Source: Opitutia bacterium UBA4506 (lineage in GTDB: Bacteria > Verrucomicrobiota > Verrucomicrobiia > Opitutales > Puniceicoccaceae). From it: 64,000 nt of DNA. The notes below the pieces were generated by a model that ran no database searches, had not been told where the DNA came from, and worked only from the letters and a program-made list of their open reading frames with translations. Shown piece after piece: positions 36,500-44,355 of the stretch. A program made the translations under genes and the position numbers. The stretch covers positions 108,461 through 172,460 of the forward strand of contig DGMY01000042.1 in NCBI GenBank assembly GCA_002388665.1, given 5' to 3'. The first letter of the stretch is position 1, and every line of letters starts with the position of its first letter.

Positions 36500-37360
36500 A
36501 TGTTCAAGTCTATCCAACCTCTTGTGTTCTCCTTTGACGTAGAGTGGATCCCCGACCCACTTGCCGCCGCCCGTCTCTTTGGTTGTCCCATCAAAACTCC
36601 CGGCGAACAAGAAGCTGCAATGCGCCTTCTCTGGGAATACGGAGGCGCTACGCCAGAGAAGCCTCAGCCTTACCTAAAGACCATCCTCTGCCGGGTGGTC
36701 ACTCTTGTCGGAGTTCTCCGCGAAAAACCAGAGGGATCTGCACCTCCCAAGCTTCGTCTCATTTCTCTACCCCTGAAGCTCGACACCCCTTGGATGGAGC
36801 AGGAAAAGGCCATCCTCCAGGGATTTTTCGAGTCGGTTGGCACAAAGAAACCCCAACTTGTCGGCTACAACTCTGCTCAGGCCGATGTGCCTATTCTCGT
36901 CCAGCGGGCAATCGTCAATGGACTTTCTTGCCCCGGATTCGCCCGCCGGCCCGAGAAACCGTGGGAGGGGATCGACTACTTTAGCAGTCACAGCGACTAC
37001 AGCGTCGATCTGGCTCCTATCTTGGGTCGGTTCGGCCAGATGCCCGCTCTCAACGAGGTTGCCCGTCTTTCCGGCATCCCCGGCAAGATCGATACCCAAG
37101 GCGGCGGCGTCGCCGAGCTCTGGCTCGAGGGCCGCCTAGACGAAATCCTCGCCTACAATGAGTGCGACGCCCTGACGACCCACTTGGTCTGGGCCCGGTT
37201 TGCTCACTTCGGTGGACTTCTTTCAGACGAGCAGTACAAGGCCGAACAACAGGCCGTTCGCGATCTAATCGGCAGAGAGATCCAAAACGGGAAGCCAACC
37301 CTTCAACGTTTTCTCGATGAGTGGGACCGCCTCGAAGCGATTCAGCCCACCATTCACTGA
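36500..37360 (+). CDS. Predicted 3'-5' exonuclease related to the PolB proofreading domain
   Basis: A 286-residue stand-alone DnaQ-fold exonuclease of the PolB-related type. Exo I is FSFDVEWIPD (Asp and Glu), Exo II is VGYNSAQADVPIL and Exo III is YNECDALTTHLVW. No polymerase domain is present. It likely binds single-stranded or damaged DNA, although no specific pathway is known for this family. A full family B polymerase with its own exonuclease is encoded at 5.7-7.9 kb, so this is an extra nuclease rather than its missing part. The 157 bases before it hold no recognisable signal. Confidence 0.85.
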   Translation: MFKSIQPLVFSFDVEWIPDPLAAARLFGCPIKTPGEQEAAMRLLWEYGGATPEKPQPYLKTILCRVVTLVGVLREKPEGSAPPKLRLISLPLKLDTPWMEQEKAILQGFFESVGTKKPQLVGYNSAQADVPILVQRAIVNGLSCPGFARRPEKPWEGIDYFSSHSDYSVDLAPILGRFGQMPALNEVARLSGIPGKIDTQGGGVAELWLEGRLDEILAYNECDALTTHLVWARFAHFGGLLSDEQYKAEQQAVRDLIGREIQNGKPTLQRFLDEWDRLEAIQPTIH

Positions 37361-37411
37361 GGTAGCCTCCTCAGGAGCCCTGCACCATAGCTCCCACCCG
37401 ACCGAAGTCAC

Positions 37412-37714
37412 CTAGGCCGGGCCGTCTTCGATCCCCTGGCAGCACTCATCCTGCAAGAATTGGATGAGGCCTCCCAAATGAGGAAAGTTCAGCTTGCAGA
37501 CGATCGTGCGGCTTACCCGCTCCTGGGTGATCAACTCCACGCGGGTCATCCGCGTAAGATGATGCGACAGGGTCGATCCCGGGATTTTTAACGCGTCCTG
37601 GATCACCCCAACCGTCGCCCCTTCCGGACCCGCCTTCACCAGAAGCCGGAAAACTGATAACCGATGCGGGTTGCCCAACTCGGCAAAGCTCTCAACTACT
37701 TTCTCATGCTCCAT
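37412..37714 (-). CDS. arsR: ArsR/SmtB-family transcriptional repressor
   Basis: A 100-residue winged-helix repressor. The helix-turn-helix is in SVFRLLVKAG and the recognition helix GSTLSHHLTRMTRVELITQERVSRT. Three cysteines stand in the C-terminal half: Cys73, Cys91 and Cys92 (FLQDECCQG). A double cysteine there is the arsenite-binding arrangement of the Acidithiobacillus-type ArsR, which supports arsenic or antimony as inducer. The ATG at 37714 has a consensus AGGAGG upstream, so the longer frame to 37771 is rejected. It is divergent from the permease it probably controls. Confidence 0.85.
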   Translation of the reverse strand: MEHEKVVESFAELGNPHRLSVFRLLVKAGPEGATVGVIQDALKIPGSTLSHHLTRMTRVELITQERVSRTIVCKLNFPHLGGLIQFLQDECCQGIEDGPA

Positions 37715-37736
37715 TCCTCGTCTCCTCCTTTTTAAT

Positions 37737-37757
37737 TCGATCAATGTAGAAATATCG
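37737..37757. promoter_or_regulatory. Operator-like copy 1 near arsR
   Basis: A 21-base element containing TAGAAATAT (37747-37755). An inverted copy lies at 37795-37815, with 17 of 21 bases identical. It is on the arsR-proximal side, 23 bases from the arsR start codon, and overlaps GATCAA/TTGATC symmetry (37739-37764). It is the likely ArsR-binding site. Confidence 0.55.
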
Positions 37758-37794
37758 TTTGATCCACACAACTAGCAAACCATAACTAAGGTTT

Positions 37795-37815
37795 CCATAT
37801 TTCTAGTTTTATCGA
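37795..37815. promoter_or_regulatory. Operator-like copy 2 near the permease start
   Basis: Inverted partner of the element at 37737-37757, with ATATTTCTA at 37797-37805. It ends 3 bases before the permease ATG, so a bound repressor would block both the promoter and the ribosome-binding region. The two copies are 37 bases apart. Confidence 0.55.
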
Positions 37816-37818
37816 ACA

Positions 37819-38811
37819 ATGATCAATAACGAACAAATCCTCGACGCCCTGACGATGTTCTCGATCCTCGCGGTTGAGCTATCGGTGCTGTTTCTCGGAA
37901 TCAGTCTGCTGGTCGGGGCACTCCAACGGCACATTTCTCCCGCGACCATCGAGGCCCGCTTGAGCGCCAAGAACCGATATAGCTATCTTCTCGCGGCGGC
38001 GCTGGGAGCGATTACCCCCTTTTGCAGCTGCTCCACGATCCCGATGCTCAAGGGTTTGATCCGAGCGAGGGCAGGCTTCGGCCCGATGATGGTTTTCCTT
38101 TTCGCCTCTCCACTACTCAATCCGATCATCGTCGGCCTGCTCGTCGTCACTTTCGGTTGGTCTCTCACTGCCATCTACGTGGTGGCGTCGTTCGTGGTAT
38201 CACTACTGGCAGGATATCTCATGCAGACGTTGGGATTTGAGCGCTACGTAATTTCGGCCCCCTCCGAAGGCCAAGCCTGCGCAGTGGACGACAGCGATTC
38301 ATGCTGCGCCCCGGACGATTGCTGCGTGTCTGATTCTCCTCCACCGAGCACGCCGGAGCCTCAGTCCTGCTGCGGAGGGGAGGCTTCCACCGAGACCAAA
38401 GCCGGAAAATACAGTGGGCTGTGGAAGGAGAGTTGGTCGGACTTTCGGGCGGTCCTTCCCTACCTGATCCTCGGCGTTGCGATCGGAAGCCTGATCTACG
38501 GTTTCGTGCCCTCCAGCTTTCTCGAGGAACACGCCGGGCCGAACAATCCCTTTGCGATTCCGTTCGCGGCAGTGATTGGAGTGCCACTCTATATTCGGGC
38601 CGAAGCGGTAATTCCTCTGGCGGCAGCTCTGCTGGGCAAAGGTGTGGGTGCAGGCGCCGTGTTGGCCCTAATCATTGGGAGTGCCGGAGCGAGCCTGACC
38701 GAGCTGATCCTCCTCCGTTCACTCTTCACGCTGGAACTACTCGCCGCCTTCACCGCAGTTATCTTCGCCATGGCGATCCTCGCGGGGTACGCAGCACACT
38801 TCCTGTACTAG
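37819..38811 (+). CDS. Permease for arsenic or metal efflux (SO_0444/ArsP-like, DUF318)
   Basis: A 330-residue permease with two clusters of membrane helices. The first cluster ends in the family motif PFCSCSTIPMLKGLIRARAGFGPMMVFLFASPLLNP. A hydrophilic loop (about 155-195) carries three double cysteines (SCCAPDDCC, SCCGG), suited to soft-metal or arsenic binding. Such DUF318 proteins include ArsP, an arsenical exporter, and SO_0444-like Cu/Zn exporters. The divergent ArsR with its Cys-Cys sensor favours arsenic; the cysteine-rich loop would also fit copper. It is likely repressed through the paired sites upstream. Confidence 0.85.
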   Translation: MINNEQILDALTMFSILAVELSVLFLGISLLVGALQRHISPATIEARLSAKNRYSYLLAAALGAITPFCSCSTIPMLKGLIRARAGFGPMMVFLFASPLLNPIIVGLLVVTFGWSLTAIYVVASFVVSLLAGYLMQTLGFERYVISAPSEGQACAVDDSDSCCAPDDCCVSDSPPPSTPEPQSCCGGEASTETKAGKYSGLWKESWSDFRAVLPYLILGVAIGSLIYGFVPSSFLEEHAGPNNPFAIPFAAVIGVPLYIRAEAVIPLAAALLGKGVGAGAVLALIIGSAGASLTELILLRSLFTLELLAAFTAVIFAMAILAGYAAHFLY

Positions 38812-38861
38812 AGAATCAACACCTCCACGACAGGGTCCACGATTTCAGCGCGGCTCGACCA

Positions 38862-38876
38862 CCCCTCTCCGAGGGG
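38862..38876. terminator. Short GC-rich hairpin between convergent genes
   Basis: CCCCTC, loop TCC, GAGGGG. It lies between the permease and the convergent dienelactone hydrolase-like gene and may help terminate either. No T run follows, so confidence is low. Confidence 0.3.
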
Positions 38877-38902
38877 GCCCAAAGGCCTCGGACGCGGATC
38901 GA

Positions 38903-39709
38903 CTATTTGTCGAACTTTTCGTCGAACAACTCTTCCATGTACTCGAAGGCACGCTCAGAAGAGAGACTGTTGAACTCGGCTTTTCCCGACATGCTTGCGC
39001 TCGGGTCGGTAAACGAGTGCACCGTGTTGGAAAACTGTACGAGCTGCCAATCCACCTTGGTTTTTTGCATCGCGGCGATCCACTGCTGGACGTCCGCCTG
39101 CGGTACAAAAGGATCATTAGCCCCGTGAAGGACGAGAACGCTGCCATCAATGTTCTTGCTGTCGGACTCCAGTGTCGGTGACAGCAGATCACCGTGGAAG
39201 GACACTACGGCATCCAGGTCCGCCCCGGTACGGGCAAATTCGAGAACGGCTCCACCCCCGAAACAGAAACCGACCGCTGCCAACTGGCCGTCCTGGAGGG
39301 GCAACCCTTTCTCGTCGAGAAACACTTTCATGGCTTTTTCCATACGGTCACGCATCAACTCGCGGTCACCTCGCAGCGCCCCCGCAGCGGCACTTGCTTC
39401 ACTCTGGTCCTGCGGGCGAACTTCGGTCCCGTAAAGATCGACCATCATGACTACGTAATCGTCGCCCGCGATCCGCATCGCTTTTTCCAACGAACTCCGG
39501 GTCGGCCCCATCCAGTTCGGCACCATGAGAATCCCCGGACGGCTATCCTCTTCATCGCGGTCCCAGACAATGGTGCTCTCAAACGTGGTACCATCGAGTT
39601 CGTAGGTGACCCGGCGCAATGCGAGCTGCCCTAAGGCTCCCGTATCGTCAGCATGGGCCGAAACGCCACCTGTGAGTAGTGCGAGAGAGAAGAGGAGAGT
39701 CTTTTTCAT
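38903..39709 (-). CDS. Exported dienelactone hydrolase-family protein
   Basis: A 268-residue alpha/beta hydrolase with a signal peptide (MKKTLLFSLALLTGGVSAHA), so it should act in the periplasm. Motifs are GILMVPNWMGP near the N-terminus, nucleophile VGFCFGGGAVLEFA with cysteine in GFCFGG as in dienelactone hydrolases, LVLHGANDPFVP with the acid, and NTVHSFTDP with the histidine. The substrate is unknown; most relatives of this kind are not true dienelactone hydrolases. It is alone between two intergenic regions and divergent from thrS. Confidence 0.85.
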   Translation of the reverse strand: MKKTLLFSLALLTGGVSAHADDTGALGQLALRRVTYELDGTTFESTIVWDRDEEDSRPGILMVPNWMGPTRSSLEKAMRIAGDDYVVMMVDLYGTEVRPQDQSEASAAAGALRGDRELMRDRMEKAMKVFLDEKGLPLQDGQLAAVGFCFGGGAVLEFARTGADLDAVVSFHGDLLSPTLESDSKNIDGSVLVLHGANDPFVPQADVQQWIAAMQKTKVDWQLVQFSNTVHSFTDPSASMSGKAEFNSLSSERAFEYMEELFDEKFDK

Positions 39710-39744
39710 AGTTGGATCAAAAGGAATTCTTCGTTGTCTTTAGC

Positions 39745-39771
39745 CGAGGTTCGATCAAATCGAACCCCTCG
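39745..39771. promoter_or_regulatory. Inverted repeat in the thrS leader region
   Basis: CGAGG TTCGAT, loop CAA, ATCGAA (CC bulge) CCTCG: 11 base pairs with one two-base bulge. It lies 36 bases upstream of the divergent hydrolase start and about 175 before thrS. It may be an operator or a leader hairpin; no terminator T run follows. Confidence 0.4.
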
Positions 39772-39945
39772 ACGCAAGCAGACTCCACTGCGATAGTCGA
39801 GGATGGGCGTCGGTTCACAAGATTTTTTCCATTGCTACCCCTCCCCCCTATTGCCCCAGACCATTCGCCGCCCTCTTTCAATCGCGACAACCCCGCATGT
39901 TTTCGGCATTGCGATTTCCTGCAGGGTTCTTAGCAACATTACAGG

Positions 39946-41781
39946 ATGCCCACAATGACACCATTGGAGGAAATCCGACACTCCGCCGCCCACATTCTGG
40001 CGACCGCTATCTTGCGCCTATTTCCAAAGGCCCAGCTCGATATTGGCCCCCCCACCAAGGACGGCTTCTACTACGACATCGACCTCGAGCATTCGCTCAC
40101 GGCAGAAGACCTTGAGAAAATCGAGGCCGAGATGAAACGGGTGATCAAGGAGAACCAACGCTTTGAGCGGTTTGAACTCCCGCGCGACGAGGCCGTAAAC
40201 CTGATTAAGGAGATCGGACAAGAGACCTACAAGCTGGGCCGTCTCGACGATATTCCCGAAGGCGAAGCCATTTCATTCTATCGCAATGGCGAATTCACCG
40301 ACCTGTGCGCCGGCACACACGTCAACTACACCAAGAAGGTCAAGGCCTTCAAGCTGCTAAGCGTCGCGGGTGCCTACCACCGCGGGGACGAGAAGAACAA
40401 GCAGCTCCAGCGAATCTACGGCACCGCATTTGCAGCCAAGGAAGAGCTCGAGGAGCACTTGCAACGCATCGAAGAGGCCCGCGCACGCGACCACCGCAAG
40501 ATCGGCAAAGACCTGAAGCTCTTTCATATCGACGAGGAGGTCGGGCAAGGTTTGGTCCTGTGGACACCAAATGGCGCCATCATCCGCCAGGAGTTGCAGA
40601 ACTTTATCAGCGGCAAACTTGCACGGCAGGGCTACCAACAGGTATTCACCCCACACATCGGCAAGCTAGGACTCTTTCGCACTTCCGGGCACTTCCCCTA
40701 CTATCGCGACAGCCAGTTCTCCCCGATCCTCGAGCACGACACTCTCGAAACCCTCGCCCATGAGGGATGCTCCTGTGGCGAGCTGGCCAACCAGCTGGCC
40801 GACGGTGATATCGACGGTTATCTGCTCAAGCCGATGAACTGCCCGATGCATATTCGCATTTTCGACAGCCAGCCCCACTCCTACCGGGATCTACCCGTGC
40901 GCCTGGCCGAATTTGGCACGGTCTATCGCTGGGAGCAATCGGGAGAGCTGAACGGACTGACCCGCGTCCGCGGTTTTACCCAGGATGACGCCCATATTTT
41001 TTGTACTCCGGATCAGGTAAGTGACGAGATCAAGGGCTGCCTGGGTCTGGTTCGCGACGTATTCCAATCCCTCGGGATGAACGAGTACCGTGTGCGTCTC
41101 GGCCTGCGGGACCCCGAGTCGAGCAAGTACACGGGTAGTGACGAGAATTGGAACAAAGCGGAGTCTGCCCTCAAGGAAGCGGTCAAATCCATCGGAGTGG
41201 AGTACTCTGAGGAGCTCGGCGAGGCGGCCTTCTACGGTCCAAAGATCGATTTTGTGGTCGAGGACGTCATCGGTCGTGAGTGGCAATTGGGAACGGTGCA
41301 GGTCGACTACAACCTCCCCGAACGCTTCAACCTACACTACACCGGCGCCGACAATCAGAAACACCGCCCGGTCATGATTCACCGCGCTCCGTTTGGCTCT
41401 CTCGAGAGGTTTACCGGTGTGCTCACCGAGCATTTCGCAGGAAACTTCCCCACTTGGCTCGCGCCTGAACAGGTGCGCATCCTGCCAATGAACGACGACT
41501 TGGTTCCGTTTGCCGAGGAAATTGCCATCGCTCTCCAAGCACGTGGATTCCGGATCGGACGCGACTTCCAGGCCGACAAGCTCGGCGCGAAGATCCGCCG
41601 GGCCGAAACCGCAAAGGTCCCCCACATGCTCGTCATTGGGAATCGGGAAAAGGAAGAGGGCAAGGTATCCCTGCGAAGCCGCATCGATCCCTCCGCTCCT
41701 TCCACTCTCACGGTCGAAGAATTTACCGAGTGGCTTTCCCGCGAGGTGCAGTCCCGACGCCTCCCCGAATTCCGGAAATAG
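39946..41781 (+). CDS. thrS: Threonyl-tRNA synthetase lacking the TGS domain
   Basis: A 611-residue class II synthetase that charges tRNA-Thr. It opens directly with EEIRHSAAHILATAILRLFP, the start of the editing domain, so the usual N-terminal TGS domain of about 60 residues is absent. The editing domain (FTDLCAGTHV, GAYHRGDEK), the catalytic core with motif 2 (LNGLTRVRGFTQDDAHIF), the zinc cysteine in MNCPMH, motif 3 (HRAPFGSLERF) and the C-terminal anticodon domain (VRILPMNDDLVPFAEEIA) are complete. E. coli ThrRS has 642 residues. The ATG at 39955 has the better AGGA spacing and may be the real start. Confidence 0.93.
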   Translation: MPTMTPLEEIRHSAAHILATAILRLFPKAQLDIGPPTKDGFYYDIDLEHSLTAEDLEKIEAEMKRVIKENQRFERFELPRDEAVNLIKEIGQETYKLGRLDDIPEGEAISFYRNGEFTDLCAGTHVNYTKKVKAFKLLSVAGAYHRGDEKNKQLQRIYGTAFAAKEELEEHLQRIEEARARDHRKIGKDLKLFHIDEEVGQGLVLWTPNGAIIRQELQNFISGKLARQGYQQVFTPHIGKLGLFRTSGHFPYYRDSQFSPILEHDTLETLAHEGCSCGELANQLADGDIDGYLLKPMNCPMHIRIFDSQPHSYRDLPVRLAEFGTVYRWEQSGELNGLTRVRGFTQDDAHIFCTPDQVSDEIKGCLGLVRDVFQSLGMNEYRVRLGLRDPESSKYTGSDENWNKAESALKEAVKSIGVEYSEELGEAAFYGPKIDFVVEDVIGREWQLGTVQVDYNLPERFNLHYTGADNQKHRPVMIHRAPFGSLERFTGVLTEHFAGNFPTWLAPEQVRILPMNDDLVPFAEEIAIALQARGFRIGRDFQADKLGAKIRRAETAKVPHMLVIGNREKEEGKVSLRSRIDPSAPSTLTVEEFTEWLSREVQSRRLPEFRK

Positions 41782-41809
41782 TTTCGATTCCATCCGCCCG
41801 CAGATGAGG

Positions 41810-41839
41810 TCCGTTGACCCTGGGAACGGGGTCAGCGGA
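41810..41839. terminator. Hairpin between convergent thrS and ADP-ribosylglycohydrolase genes
   Basis: TCCGTTGACCC pairs with GGGTCAGCGGA (11 pairs, one wobble) around an 8-base loop. It begins 28 bases after the thrS stop and overlaps the last codons of the opposite gene. There is no clear T run. Confidence 0.4.
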
Positions 41840-43376
41840 CAGAAACTCGACTCGAGGCATCTCCTCTTTTTTCGGAGAGGGGTGTTGATGTACCCGCACT
41901 CCAAATTCCCGGGATCCATTGATCGTTGTTATCTCGATCACTGACGCCCACCACCCACTCAATGCGCTTTCGGGGCTCCGGGGAACGCAGGACCGCGACC
42001 AGGGTATGCTCTCCCGCGGGCAGATCGATATCGATGGCTTGATGAGGCGGCACGCGGTGAGGCGACGGCGCCATGCGACCTGCTTCCCGGGCGAAGGCGG
42101 GCTCCCCGTTCAGAAAGACACGGCAATTCTCGTGAGTATTGAAAATCACCCGCGCTCTCACTTCCTCCCGCAACTCAAATGTGTACTCGAGGAAGATCGC
42201 ATTTTTCTTCACTCCCACTGTCTCCAGCGCCCCCCAGGTACCACTAAAGACCACGCGTTTCATCGATGGTAGGGTCAGTGGAATGGACTGCCCAAAATGC
42301 CACCCGTGACCAAACCATGGGACGTCGGCAAAGCCGATACGCGCGGGTACCGATCGCTCGAGCCCAGCATCCGCGAACTCCGCCCGCTCGGGCATTTGCC
42401 CTCCCAACCGATCTCTCAACGAGACAATCAGGTCGGTGAATTCGTCCAGGGTTGGCGGCGGTTGAATGCCCACGATCTCAGGGCTCAGGACCAAATCCCG
42501 ACCGATCGGCTTCAACCATTTCTCTTCGATTGAATCCGGGTCCATGATTCCCAACAGCGCTCCGACGGTCGCCGCAGTGCAATCGGTGTCCTTCCCGCAA
42601 TTTGTAGCGGTGCAAATACTACGGCCAAAATCTCCTCCTCCTTCCAAGAGAGCCAAGAGAGTGAACGCGAGGTTCTCGGTCACGTTCGTGAAATTCTCGT
42701 GCCCATACTTGTCCAAAATCTGCTCTCGTACCTTCCGCCAATCTCCCGCCTGATTCCACCAGCACCGCGTATCCCTAATCGCTCGGGCGACTTCTGATTC
42801 CTCCGGAATCGCTCTGAGCCCTGTATCGATGATGCGATCAAGATTTGACTCCACAAAGGCGACGCTCTGCATCGCCGCGAGCAACACTTCCGCATACAAC
42901 CCGTCCCCTGCGTGATCGAGGCAGGCATCTTCCCGAGCATAGGCTGCCGCCAGCTCCGGGCGACCCGGTGCGAGGCAGGCCCACAACTCACTGCGAATCG
43001 CCGCGCCCATCCCATTTTGAAACCAATTATTATAGGCACCCGATCGAGGAGGTAGTATCCCTTCCGCTAGGTTCCGCTTGCACACGCCATATTCATCCCA
43101 GGGAAAACCGATGTGCTCCCTCCAACCTTTCATGAACATTTCCGGCCCCACCTGTGGACACTCTTGCCCGTCGAGTAAACAGGCCCACAAGACCTGCAGG
43201 TCCAAATCGTCATTCGGGATCATCGCGGCCGGGATAGGATCGTAATACTTCAGATCCAAGGGCCCCGCATAGCCCTCAAATGGCATGCCCAGGGTGCCCC
43301 CGACTGCCTTACCCAGCCAACATCCCATAATCCGATCGCGGTAACGACCCCTCTCCCCGTCTTCGGTTCGCTTCAT
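41832..43376 (-). CDS. ADP-ribosylglycohydrolase-family protein with C-terminal beta domain
   Basis: A roughly 514-residue protein. The N-terminal about 340 residues form an ADP-ribosyl-glycohydrolase (DraG/ARH) fold: MGCWLGKAVGGTLGMPFEG, the metal-site PNDDLDLQVLW and the late NCGKDTDCTAATVGALLG. These enzymes remove ADP-ribose from proteins or related N-glycosides. The remaining about 170 residues (PLTLPSMKRVVFSGTWGALETVG, ARVIFNTHENCRVFLNGEP, LPAGEHTLVAVL) look like a galactose-binding-like beta sandwich. That pairing suggests a glycan- or nucleoside-related substrate rather than DraG function. The start is either the ATG at 43376 or at 43403. Confidence 0.8.
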   Translation of the reverse strand: MKRTEDGERGRYRDRIMGCWLGKAVGGTLGMPFEGYAGPLDLKYYDPIPAAMIPNDDLDLQVLWACLLDGQECPQVGPEMFMKGWREHIGFPWDEYGVCKRNLAEGILPPRSGAYNNWFQNGMGAAIRSELWACLAPGRPELAAAYAREDACLDHAGDGLYAEVLLAAMQSVAFVESNLDRIIDTGLRAIPEESEVARAIRDTRCWWNQAGDWRKVREQILDKYGHENFTNVTENLAFTLLALLEGGGDFGRSICTATNCGKDTDCTAATVGALLGIMDPDSIEEKWLKPIGRDLVLSPEIVGIQPPPTLDEFTDLIVSLRDRLGGQMPERAEFADAGLERSVPARIGFADVPWFGHGWHFGQSIPLTLPSMKRVVFSGTWGALETVGVKKNAIFLEYTFELREEVRARVIFNTHENCRVFLNGEPAFAREAGRMAPSPHRVPPHQAIDIDLPAGEHTLVAVLRSPEPRKRIEWVVGVSDRDNNDQWIPGIWSAGTSTPLSEKRGDASSRVSVR

Positions 43377-43533
43377 GGGCCAATCCCATTCATGAAAGGA
43401 CACAACCGCAAGCTAAATGACATCGATGTCACACTTGGAGGAATCTGACGTTTCAAAAGATCCGGTCCCCCCAAACCGGCGAATTTAAAGCGGTCTCGCG
43501 GGTGGCCCGAAAAAGAGCGCCCCGGGCGCACGG

Positions 43534-43944
43534 CTATCCATACAGGTACGTTCGTACGCGGTCGGCGAAAACCGTTTCTGCGGCCACCGTTCCGTCCGAG
43601 CGGAAGAGTTTCTCCATCAGTTCCACCGCCTTCTCGCTCGAGGTGTCGGCTTCGAGTCGATTTGCGACGGAGGTCATATACTCATCGAACCGGTCCTCAT
43701 CGTCCGTGGCCTTCCGGGCACGGTCCGTCGCCGAGGCGACGTAGAGACCAATGGAGGTTCCCGACTCCCAGGAATAGCCGTCCACTTGCTCCTGCAAGAC
43801 GCGGTCTTCCGCGAGCGAGAGGTGATTGTCGGCGTAGGTGCAGAGCAACAGCAGATCGACGATCGCCTCCCTCTCCGTCTGAGTCAGCCCATCTTTGCCG
43901 CCCGATCGAGTCTTCCCGCCAAACAATTTCGAAATAAAGTTCAT
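43534..43944 (-). CDS. TerB-like protein
   Basis: A 136-residue helical protein with TerB/DjlA-N character: LTQTEREAIVDLLLLCTYADNHLSLAEDRVLQEQV, with the acidic helix ends that bind metal in TerB, followed by a second helical half. It was named for tellurite resistance, but most family members have unknown roles. No other ter gene is present. It is a single gene, about 160 bases from the start of the ADP-ribosylglycohydrolase gene on the same strand. Confidence 0.75.
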   Translation of the reverse strand: MNFISKLFGGKTRSGGKDGLTQTEREAIVDLLLLCTYADNHLSLAEDRVLQEQVDGYSWESGTSIGLYVASATDRARKATDDEDRFDEYMTSVANRLEADTSSEKAVELMEKLFRSDGTVAAETVFADRVRTYLYG

Positions 43945-44355
43945 GATTCATTCAATCTAATTACGGAGCCAAATCGAGTCCAGCCCCTTCATCAACTTTC
44001 CGCAGAGGAGGCACTCGCAAGCGCACTGCACCCCCCCAAAGAGCCCTCTGGGATTCGGAGGCGGAAACGGCCTACTTGGTCGTGGGCACTCGACGATACG
44101 CAGGAGAACCCTATCCCCGGTGCCACTTTCAGCAGCGGCGATGAGTTTATGGCCTTCCGCGAGTTCGGGGCTTCGCCCCACGGCGGACGCTCGCTGCGCT
44201 TTGCCGTCAGTATTGAACCAACAGGCGGATCCCCCGCCCCCACAAGTCCAGCCGTCTTAGTCAGTGCCGAGGTCCAGAGTCGCAGTTGATCGAGCAGGTC
44301 GTTTCCCGAAAACTAGACATCGCAAAATTTACTGCGATGGTCATAGGATTCCTCG
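43945..44355. other. Intergenic region without recognisable gene
   Basis: About 410 bases between the divergent terB-like and SGNH hydrolase genes. Several short frames are open on both strands, but none has a family pattern, a ribosome-binding site or consistent codon use. An AGGA before 44356 serves the SGNH hydrolase. I see no convincing promoter or RNA structure. Confidence 0.5.

Noticed and set aside
43945..44289. A short plus-strand frame between terB and the SGNH hydrolase
   Set aside because: It overlaps the terB gene on the other strand, has no start signal and matches nothing that I know.
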